A DNA stretch of 64,000 nucleotides, taken from assembly GCA_033977485.1 (NCBI GenBank), contig CM066987.1, positions 85,840,588 to 85,904,587 of the forward strand. Direction: 5' to 3'. Within the stretch, counting starts at the first letter, position 1. The number at the start of each line of letters is the position of its first letter. Below are positions 43,832 to 52,608 of this stretch, piece after piece. The DNA is from Hydrangea macrophylla (Eukaryota; Streptophyta; Magnoliopsida; Cornales; Hydrangeaceae). The position numbers and the translations under genes are program-made. Below the pieces are notes generated by a model. The model ran no database searches, had not been told where the DNA came from, and saw only the letters and a program-made list of their open reading frames with translations.

Positions 43832-44030
43832 TTCGATCGATCGAACACATCTTGATCGATCGAACATACCAGAACCTCGAGCGCTTCAGCAGGGCTCAAT
43901 CGATCGAAGGTTCGATCGCTTTTTGATCGATCGAACAAATCTCAAGCGATCGAGACCTGTTTTTAAACAAGGCGTCGTTCAGAATCTTCATCAGTCTCTC
44001 TTCATCACCCTAAGTCTCGATCGCTCGAAG
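43832..44030. repeat. Internal TTCGATCGATCGAA word cluster 1 of element C
   Basis: About seven GATCGATCGAA-type words, some mutated to AAGCGATCGAG or CGATCGCTCGAAG, begin about 40 bp after a PPT-like GTTGGGGGTG (43783-43792). Confidence 0.85.
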
Positions 44031-44310
44031 ACAGAAGGAGATTCACGCGACTTTTGGACTCCCCCGCTTACAACCACATCTATTGAGGAGTATCTGGTCC
44101 CCCTGATCATCATTGGCATAACTGTCATCCTCTACTCGGTGCGTCTCTCGAGGTTAGGCCCTGAGAACCCCCTCGTTGTTCTTTCCATTTCAAATTCGTA
44201 TGGGGGTGCCGCCCATTGGTTATTTTACTCTTTGTCTTAGTTGTCTTGTCGTATTTTATGTTTGCGAGCCTTTTTTCCATTCTCAATGCTCAAGACTGCC
44301 ACTTCGCTAT

Positions 44311-44432
44311 GTTCGATCGATCAAACTGGGTTCGAGCAATTAAACCCAGCATCCTTTCATTCGATCGAACAAGTCTCGAGCGATCGAACCTGCGATCTTT
44401 TCGATCGATCGAACATGCTTCGATCGATCGAA
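44311..44432. repeat. Internal TTCGATCGATCGAA word cluster 2 of element C
   Basis: Five further GATCGATCGAA-type words lie upstream of the env-position ORF. Confidence 0.85.
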
Positions 44433-44511
44433 GTGTGATAGTTTCATTTTCCTTTCTGGTTTCCCTGTTTTAATGTTTCTTTGTTTGTTTCTTTTGTTTC
44501 AGGGCTAAACA

Positions 44512-46050
44512 ATGAACCCTATCACCGGGTATCACAAGCTCAAGCCATTTGACCTAACCATACCCAACCCTATACCCGATCATGGGTTCAGAAACGAAGA
44601 AGATCGGGTATGGTTCACCAGATACTTCCAGTCGCGTAAGGTCATGCTCAAGCGACCCCTCGAGATAGCATGATTGGATACTCCTTGGTATCTTGCCCGG
44701 ATACAAGCTATGCCACAATGGTACACGTTCCTCTCCCAGCCTAAGCACGTTAATTTGTCCTGGATCCGGGAGGCATGTGCGACGATGATCAGGGATCTAG
44801 TTGCTCCGTTCACACTCCGCTCATTCTTCCGTGGCTGGGAGATCATTTTTAGTCCGGCCACTATCTCTGCAGCTCTAGGGCTACCCAAGGTACCTAACTG
44901 TGTTTGTTCGTACCGTGCTAACACACTGCTACTCTCCTCGACTATTATTATCAGAGAGATCACTGGGGGTGCTCATCCGGGCTGGGATGGCGAGGCCCTT
45001 ATTCCTGACTTCTACCTCACAGATAATTATCATATACTGCACCTCGCCCTCAGCAATTGCCTCTTAGTGACATCTTATCGGGAGAAGATTGCAGCATGGT
45101 ACGCCCGTGTGTTATATGCGATCGGGACACGGTAGCCGGTCTGTTTGCCTCGCCTTTACATTGATTTCATGAGACACCCTACTCGATACATTTAGGCCAA
45201 GAAGCACCTGAAGGGTGCTTGGGCTATTCTTAGGGTGATTGAGCATGCAGGTATCATTCTATTAGTGGGTGATGTAACTGCCCAGTCTCGCAGCCATTTT
45301 GGCGAGACTGTTTCCCGCCGGTCTGATGCGCAAAAGATAAAGAGGTGGGGTAAAGGCAAGGCGAAGGTTGGCGAGAAGAGCAGGAGAGAAGGAGGCACTG
45401 ATATAGAGGGTGCTGCTTCAGGGACGCCCACAGAGGCTGAGGAGCATGATTTTGAGGAGGAGATAGATCCTATTGAGGAAGTTGAGAGATTTGAGCTGAG
45501 ACAGAGATCTCAGGCTCGTGTCCAGGGAGAGTCTTCTTCTTAGCCTCTCCCGACTATTCATGAGTTACTATTGGAGGAGAGAGAGGCCCGGATTAGAATT
45601 GAGGGCAAGTTAGATCAGATGACGACTCTGCTAGAGGCGATCTTGATACATATCAGAGTCGACCAGGCAGTTCATGCAGCTTCTGCACCACCCCCCAGCG
45701 ATCCACTTACCTCTTATGATATTCCACCACCTACCACCTCAGATCTTGTAGTTCTACCACCCACCACCGGTCCATCATCTTCTGATCCACCTTCCCAGAT
45801 CGATCCTACAACTTCATCATCATCGGGGACACCGCCTGCTACGGAGATACCACTTCCACCTCCTCATGTCGTGGCTGACACACCCTTATCTATTCCAGCT
45901 GCCACGATCACGAGTGACCCAGCGGCACCGACTGTCGCTGAGGGTGGCATGGGGATGCTCCCGATATTTTTATTGAGATATTATCGGACGTCGCTGATGA
46001 TGTCTAGTTTCTGCTGGATCGCTGATATTGGTTGTTATTGGGTTGTTTAG
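44512..46050 (+). pseudogene. Env-position ORF of element C, broken by stops
   Basis: A single frame from ATG 44512 to 46050 carries four in-frame stops (near 44671, 45133, 45193 and 45541). All can be read as CGA to TGA or CAG to TAG. The N-terminal half (about residues 1-240) is a globular Trp-rich region; a Lys/Arg-rich and then acidic segment follows; then a Leu/Arg/Glu helical stretch (EREARIRIEGKLDQMTTLLE); then a long Pro/Ser/Thr-rich tail. A pyrimidine tract ending TTTGTTTCAG just before the ATG looks like a splice acceptor. Athila elements carry an extra ORF here that is often called env-like. I recognise no fusion peptide. A plant-transposon domain of unknown role is an alternative. 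Confidence 0.6.
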
Positions 46051-46400
46051 ATATTTTGGACATTGTGGTTGGATTTGGATGTGTTGGTTGGTTGTTGGAT
46101 ATTTTTGGATACTATTGGGATATTTTGTTTTGTTGGATGGTTTGTATATTTTGTATTTTAGTTTGTATGGCGCATATTATCATTGTTCTGTTCTTTCACT
46201 TTATGATATTTCCAGTAATTAGTTCTATTTTAAGTATGGATCCCATGCTCTATATTTCATATTCTTTTGATCCCTGCTGCTTGGAGTTTGTATGCTTTCT
46301 GTACAGGTTGTTACACTTGCAATTCTTATGATGATATATATCAGGTGATATCTCTCTATCTATTTTTGAAAATCGCCTGCTGATGACATTGTAATTTTCA

Positions 46401-46413
46401 GTTGGGGGTGGGA
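46401..46413 (+). other. Polypurine tract of element C
   Basis: GTTGGGGGTGGGA immediately precedes TGTAGATAG, the inferred LTR start. Similar GTTGGGGG tracts occur at about 43629 and 43783. Confidence 0.7.
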
Positions 46414-48388
46414 TGTAGATAGATAATCACCTGTGCATATTAGTTCTTAGCAATTTGGACCACTCTATCTATTGCGTATGTCATACAATTTCCATCAGAA
46501 ACTAAATTAAAATTTCAAACAACTTTGTGCAAAAATTTCAAACAATTAAGTAAGTTTTGAACTAAATTGGTAGAATAATTTTGAATATTCACTCCAATTT
46601 AGCTGTTATCAAGCAATGACACAACCATTTTATTCTCATCCTTTTATGAATTAAGTTCACGCGTTTTTCTAGTTTCTCTAGGATGAATGCATATGTTGAT
46701 CATTCTTGTATCCAAATCATTTGCACGTGTTAATAGCTATGCAGAAAACTTAAAACAAGAGTTAATACGACTTTCGTGCTTTAAAGAATGAAGTAGTGAA
46801 AACCAGTTACCCTTTTGAATCCAATCTTTAATTCTGAGAGAATTATCACATTAAAACTCGAATTGTTTTTCTTGAATATGCCGATTAAATTCGTTGAATA
46901 GTCTCGAATTCTTTCATTTTGGCTTCTTAGTAGAGGAGAACGTTCAGGATTTACCAACTAAACTCAATGAACATTGACGTGTAAAAATTAAGAAGTTGAG
47001 AAAATGATTTAAGCCATCATATTTGCTCCTTGCCTTCTCCGTTTACCTATATCAACATTTCCGAATATGCATTGTTCTTAACCCCACACCTAATAAATAA
47101 TGCCGAATCCATTATGAAATTCTAAATCCCTAATCGTATACTTTGACCTCAATATACCCCATTGCACACCCAATGTGATTAAATTGTTGAAGTATGAGGA
47201 GGGAATAGTGGTGAGAAGGCTGTATAAAAAAAATGATGATGTATATATTTATATGTAAGGAGAGGATGGTTGGAATAAAGTGAAGAAATTACTGAACATA
47301 GCCACATGCTAAAAATTTGAAATTTCTTATCCCTCTAATTTCTACCCTACTAAATAAAAACCGAAAAGTCAAAGCCTTAATGATTCTCAACAACTTAGTT
47401 TAAACATGAACGTGTAATTGGAGTTATCCACGGTATTTCGCTCCTCTAGTAAGTAGTATTCAGTTCGTGAGACTATACACTCTAAAATGTTCGTCTTTTA
47501 TAGAGTCGAGTATGAAGGCATTAGTATCCGAAAAACCACTCCTATCAAAGCTTTCATACCATGTGCGATCATTATTAGCCAAGTTTCTGTGGGATGTTCA
47601 TTTTTTAGTGTAATAACTATGTGAAGATTGAGTTGAAACTACAAGTTCTGAGAGTATGATAGTCTAAACAACTCTAAATAAAGTTCAATGTATAGCTGTT
47701 AATTTCACACACACGGATACATGGATGTGACGCATATGTTATTTTTATCTTGGTGACATGAGGAACATGTGTATTTCTTTCATGGTTTGAATGAGGATGA
47801 TATGTTTTGTAGAGCTAAATTAATAGTTGAACAAAAGGGAATGTTTAAAAGTTATTCTATATCTTTTTGAGCTTAAAATAATGTGGGTACATTCACTGCA
47901 AACCCTCATGAGACAACACTCGTCCACTAGGAAAAACCTAGGGGTTTAATGGCTTGTTGTATTTGCTAAATGCAACCGCGATTCCTGCGAAAGTGAGTTA
48001 GGTAGTTTCTTTTTTGTTATTTTAATTTAGTTAATTTGGGTCTAGTTTATTTTAGTTTTTCTATTATAGTCGTAGTTTAGCTTTGTTTTATTTTTTCTCT
48101 ATTACTAGGGACTAGCAAATCGCTAGTTGGGAGTTGTGACAAGCAAGGGTATTTGTAAAATACAATCGCGCTAAAAGAAGAAAATATGCTAAATTATTTC
48201 ACAATTCCTTCATTTATCTGCAATTTGAATTACAATGCTAGTTTGTACACAATTTGATTAAACTATGATAAGTTGTTTGTTTTAGCTGTAGTTTGTGCAG
48301 ATTACTGTTGCTGTGTGAAGAATTGGAGGAGAAAGATAAAAGGGAGTGCTGAATTTTAATGAAGACAAGTAAAGGATGAAAAGTGAAC

Positions 48389-48501
48389 CTCGATCGATTG
48401 AAGACCATTCGATCGATCGAAGGTTCGATCGATCGAAAGAAGCTCAAGCGCTCGAAGACCCCAGAAGTTCAATCGATCGAAAGATGTTCGATCGATCGAA
48501 C
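48389..48501. repeat. TTCGATCGATCGAA cluster upstream of the C LTR TATA box
   Basis: Six words lie in 113 bp, ending 70 bp before the TATA box. Confidence 0.9.
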
Positions 48502-48992
48502 ATGGCTTTTTATCTGATTTTACGTGCACGCAGCAGAAGCGAGATTTTTAACCCTAGCATTAGTTTTTCAGTATATATATACTCGTATTGTTTACGTCCA
48601 TAGGGACGCCCACTTTCATTTTCATCAGTTTATAGAGAGTAGAGAGCTTTATTTTGTTTTTTTTGTAGGTTTTAATCAAGGTTATACATTGTTTGGTTTG
48701 GATTCCTCTTAGTTCAATACAAGTTTTCGTTTCCAGGTTACTTTATTTACGTTCTGCACTTAGTTTATAGTAGTATAACTTGTTATCCCGTAGTCTTGCA
48801 TGTTAGTTAGAGTTAAACAATTAATTTTCATAGATTTTATGCAAAAATCACAACCAAACACACCTTTAATGGAATTTTACGTCAAAAACACATCTGAGAC
48901 ACTCCAGACCATGTCTGAGTAGTCTCCAGGTTGGGAGATCACGATGAAACCGTGATCTCAAGCCTCTGCTATGCAGCAGAATAGTTCCTGTG

Positions 48993-49112
48993 TTCGATCG
49001 ATTGAGAAAGCTTGATCGATCAAAACAGAGATACAGTCGAGCGATCGAAGTCAGTTCGATCGATCGAGAGATGAAGATATTCGATCGATCGAAAGTGCTT
49101 CGATCGATCGAA
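48993..49112. repeat. TTCGATCGATCGAA cluster in the C LTR leader
   Basis: Six words lie in 120 bp, about 410 bp downstream of the TATA box. Element D shows the same two-cluster layout around its TATA box. Confidence 0.9.
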
Positions 49113-49779
49113 CCTTCTAATTCTTGACGACATTCTATGCAGTATTCCTAGACTTTCTGCTTTACTGATTTGTTATCAAATTGTCCCCAAACGCTCAGTT
49201 TGTCAAAACAGTCTGTAAACTTTAAGCTTTGAGGCATTTTTCTTAAATATATTTTGCAAACCACCCTCAATGCTAACACCATTGTAGGTGCAAGTCTAAA
49301 CTATTGTTTTAAACCGCTTTTGTGTATTTCAAACTTAATTGTGATGATATAGTCCCGGTCATGAAAGGACTATAGATTCTTTATCCTAACGGAAATACGG
49401 AATACTGTAGAGAATGTGCTTCATTGAGCTTCAACGTAATTGCATGGTAGATGGCTAGGTCGCGGTGGATTCGTGTAATCCCAATATTCCCTTTTAGTAA
49501 GAAAAACACGTTTCAAATCATTGCTTAAATTAATTAGTTAGTAATTAGTTTATTCTAGTTTTATTGTTTTATCTTTAGTAGTTGATTAATTGTGGGACTT
49601 TGTGTTCTGCATTCCTTTAAAATATTGATTTTTATTTTCTTGTTTGAGATTAATCTGAGTAATTAGTTTAACACCTTCCCTGTGGGATCGACCTGGACTT
49701 AACCAGATTACTACTTGCACGATTACCTACACTTGGGTATAGCACAAAAGCGCACACAAAAAGTTCTCGTGTCACTCAC

Positions 49780-49924
49780 CGCTGGACACTCGGGCAGGGA
49801 TCCTGCCCTCGCTATGGTGGTCTGATGGGGAAGCTGAAGGTGGGTCTAAGCTAGTGTTGGGCGTCCCCGACCGGGACATCTCGCTTTTCGATCGGGAAGC
49901 TGAATTGAAATCGGAATGCTCCAT
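49780..49924 (-). CDS. Possible first exon of an antisense ORF in element F
   Basis: On the - strand an ATG at 49924 opens a frame of 48 codons rich in Ser, Arg and Pro (SRSKSEMSRSGTPNTSLD, SASPSDHHSEGR). It ends at a strong splice donor, CAGCG|GTGAGTGAC (49780/49779). A TATA box (CCTATATAAAGG on the - strand, about 50368-50379) lies about 450 bp upstream. The frame is open further upstream to 50152, but TATA spacing and composition favour 49924. Tat elements are known to carry antisense ORFs between pol and the 3' LTR, some with introns. The next exon would lie across element C, outside the window. Confidence 0.42.
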
Positions 49925-50367
49925 CTCTGCTATCCCTGAGGTAGGACAAGGAAGTAGGTTACGACCTAAGTATGTGTCGGAGACACCAAGCCTGATATAC
50001 AAAGGGGGCAGGGTCACTAGCCTAAAAGGCAAGGAATAAATGGTCCTCAACGCTAAGTCAAAACTACCCTTGGAACACCCGCTCTGTTCAACTGCCCCAA
50101 GGTGCCTCCTGATTGGAAGAAAGAACAGAACCTGAGAAAGAAAAAATCTCACTCTCGCTTTAACCTAAGTGGGTTCGCCCCCTCCAGTCTCGCTCAGGGC
50201 AGAAGAAAAAAAGGAAAAGAAAGTGATGGACTGAAGCTGAAGAGGAGAGACTTACAAAGTTTAGCGCAGAAAAGGGCTCAGGAATCTTGCTCAGGATTGT
50301 TCTTGCTCTCAAGCCGCTCGGTAATCTATATCTCTGCAGTAAAGAGTTGAAGAAATGGACAAGTATC

Positions 50368-50379
50368 CTTTATATAGGA
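50368..50379 (-). promoter_or_regulatory. Antisense TATA box in element F
   Basis: On the - strand CCTATATAAAGG is followed by a CT-rich leader toward the ATG at 49924. Upstream (50440-50620) is GC-rich with CACGTG-like and ACGTGTC/ACGTGGC elements typical of plant promoters. Confidence 0.5.
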
Positions 50380-50753
50380 ACCATGGACGGCCCAGATCAA
50401 AACAGATCCAACAGCTCACATGTTTTCCCGCCCGAAGTGGCTGACAGTTGTCACCTCGGGCACGTGAAGCGTCGCCTTAAAAGGCGCGTGCATTAAATGC
50501 ATGACGAGACGATTCAGTTACTGCCACACTGGCATCGTTGGATCCTGACCAGGCCAGTGACCAGCTGACACGTGGCAGAGGTAGGACTCAGGCCCACAGA
50601 GCCATCGTTCGGTCCGTACCCCGTCTAGTCATTCCGCCCGGTTCCACCCCGGGAAGAGTCTCGACCTCATACCGGGCGGGTATTCGAAGGCAGTTTTAAT
50701 TTTCGAACCTCATCAGGTGAAGCATCAAATCAGTTTCGAAAATGGGGGGCAGC

Positions 50754-51388
50754 TGATATATACAAAAATATCTGGTCAAAGTCAACCCTCGCCAACTCAG
50801 CATGGAAGAAACGAATCATCACAAGCCTAGGATAATTACTCAAGCGTCCCGGACGCTTGCTCAGAACCGCCCGGGCTGACCTCGCCCCGGGCGTCCGTTC
50901 CAGAATGGTCCCACATGGACGCGCGTCTAGGCGACTCGGCTTCTTGTCCAGCAAGCCTCCAAGCAGTTTCCTGTCCCAGTTAGGTGACTATATGGAAGGA
51001 GGATCAGTTTCCTAAACCACTTAGGAAACCTCCCTAAATTCATGTAAATCAATTATAATTGGATCACCATTCCATATCTAGACACTTACCATGTACAGGC
51101 GGACTCTTACATCTATAAAAGAGACCGCCTACCCTCTTGGCAATAGAGGACATTCTGAACCGAGAGAAAAGCAGCTTTACTCACTGTTACGCATACACCC
51201 GGCCGGTTGTACTGGTAGTGCCGTCTATCTTTGTTGGCTCACCAGGCCCGCCGGTGATCTGCTAGTGAAGCGCTCCGACGCACCCGTGGACGTAGGTCAC
51301 CTCATTAACGGGGCCGAACCACATACAATTAACTGTGTCTCAATATCTCTCTTTTAATCTCTCTTACCAATTTTCAGCATCATCAACA
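50754..51388 (+). repeat. 3' LTR of element F (ends approximate)
   Basis: Starts TGATATATAC after the purine tract. The TATA box is CTATAAAAG at 51114-51121. The end is placed at CATCAACA (51388), but TTTTCA at 51376 is equally possible. No partner or target duplication can be tested here. Confidence 0.55.
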
Positions 51389-52227
51389 ATATACAACTAC
51401 TATGGCTCACATGCTTCATTGCTTTGCAAGACGTGCAGTACTGTTTTTATTCGCCCATAAATATAAAGAGAGAGAGAATTAACAAAGAGTGGGGGTATTT
51501 ATTAAATTTTCTCTGTTAATTCTCTCTCTCTCTATATATATATACATATAATAAATCTGAGTTTTGAATTTTAAAATCCTGATTTATGGGGGTGAGGGTA
51601 TTTATGTCCTTAAAATAAGCGAGAGCCTAATTTATAGATTTAATTTTAAAATAAATCTATTTCTAGATAAATAGAGCTTAATGGACTAAAATCTAAGCCA
51701 CCCTAATTTAAAAACTTCAAAATTACATCTAGGTACCAAAAAACAATTCAAAATTTTGCAGGGGTGTAGGCCCCCTTGCTTGGCCTCTCTTTGTGCATAA
51801 TCCCCTTTACACCGGTTCGTTTTTGAGGAGGATCGGAAGGGGAAAAAAAAAATAGATGATAATTTAGCAAACTTAAAAAAAGAAAGAAAGTGAGTTTCAA
51901 ATATTTTTGAGAAATTTTGGATTTTCCCCCATTATTTGAATATAGGAGAAATATTAGGAAAATTGATTTTCCTTTCTATTACTAAATTCATAAACAAACA
52001 AAATACCTAACTCATAAAAACCTGCTGTCGTTAGTATTTCACAGCTACAAAACAAACATACAACAATGATTGGGCACAAAAAAAAAAATACAACAATGAC
52101 ACTAGTGTGAAACAATACATTGCGTGACACTATAAACTGCGTCCATACAATACCCAAATTCTGAGATTAGAATCCAATTATTGAATAAAAGTACACTCAT
52201 ATATATATATATATATATTGTTTGCTG
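51389..52227. other. AT-rich intergenic DNA between element F and the neprosin gene
   Basis: I see no gene here. It contains a CT/GA hairpin (51466-51533), an A run (51842-51851) and an (AT)n microsatellite at 52199-52219 lying only eight bases past the stop codon of the neprosin gene, within its likely 3' UTR. Confidence 0.7.
51466..51533. repeat. Inverted repeat of about 22 bp with a 20-nt loop
   Basis: AGAGAGAGAGAATTAACAAAGAG at 51466-51488 pairs with CTCTGTTAATTCTCTCTCTC at 51511-51530, with one mismatch or gap. Confidence 0.8.
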
Positions 52228-52608
52228 TCACGGACAACTAGCTGAAAGTCCCGGACCCCCATAGTAGAAATTGATTCGAAGATCACTACCATTCACTTGT
52301 TCCATATGTATATCATAGCAAAGAGGATTTGTATCCAAATATTGTATGAGTTGTGGATCTCTGAGGGTGTTTGAATTGTCCACAAATTGAATATCTCGAA
52401 AATAGCTTGATTTTTTGTAACCTTCAGAAGGAAAATGACCACTTCCCATTTGGGTTGTTGAGTGACGGCCTTGTGATCTGCTATTTACCATCTCTCCACC
52501 AAATTCTAAAATAGATGAACCTTGTGCAAACCCTGTGAATATGGAACCAGGCCAGTATCCTATAAAGCTGTCTTGCACCATGAGCCACCAATTTCCAGTC
52601 GGTTTGTC
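52228..52608 (-). CDS. Neprosin gene, last exon
   Basis: 126 codons and a TGA at 52228-52230, from DKPTGNWW to the family's Cys-Pro end (GPGLSASCP). The acceptor is TTAAATTCAG|GAC. It contains the conserved [14 protein letters not shown] and FYYGGPG blocks. Confidence 0.93.
   Translation of the reverse strand, partial: DKPTGNWWLMVQDSFIGYWPGSIFTGFAQGSSILEFGGEMVNSRSQGRHSTTQMGSGHFPSEGYKKSSYFRDIQFVDNSNTLRDPQLIQYLDTNPLCYDIHMEQVNGSDLRINFYYGGPGLSASCP

Larger units (their letters stand above)
40170..49757 (+). mobile_element. Element C: Athila-type Ty3/gypsy retrotransposon, 3' part
   Basis: This contains RT from the MPFGL motif onward, RNase H and integrase (40170-42428), two short acidic ORFs, an env-position ORF (44512-46050), a purine tract at 46401-46413 and a 3.3-kb 3' LTR (46414 to about 49757). 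The RT begins exactly where the LTR of element B ends, so B interrupted it; the 5' part is left of the window. The pol sequence and the LTR tail (CCCTGTGGGATCGACCTGG) are of Athila type. The exact right LTR end is uncertain. Confidence 0.82.
46414..49757 (+). repeat. 3' LTR of element C (right end approximate)
   Basis: This is AT-rich sequence of about 3.3 kb from TGTAGATAG to about GCGCACACA. It contains a TATA box (GTATATATATACT, 48571-48583), word clusters at 48389-48501 and 48993-49112, and near its end CCCTGTGGGATCGACCTGG, a hallmark of Athila LTR tails. No partner LTR is in the window, so the start and end are inferred from the purine tract and from this tail. Short ORFs within have no recognisable domain. 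Confidence 0.72.
49758..51388 (+). mobile_element. Element F: 3' end of a Tat-type Ty3/gypsy retrotransposon
   Basis: A purine tract AAAATGGGGGGCAGC (50739-50753) is followed by TGATATATAC and a roughly 0.64-kb LTR. The LTR has a TATA box at 51114-51120 and the characteristic U5 words CACCCGTGGACGTAGGTCACC and GGGGCCGAACCAC. Upstream, 49758-50738, an antisense promoter and exon are seen, a layout reported for Tat elements of the Grande/Retand kind. The left side is cut by element C. Confidence 0.6.

Noticed and set aside
43761..44473. ORFs encoding repeated DRSN/SIDR peptides
   Set aside because: They are translations of the CGATCG word clusters in several frames; the same words occur in non-coding DNA of the LTR.
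49769..50716. A - strand solo LTR (TGTCAC...CATCA) with its own TATA box
   Set aside because: No target duplication or partner was found, and the downstream PPT plus + strand LTR fits better with an antisense exon in a Tat element. It remains an alternative.
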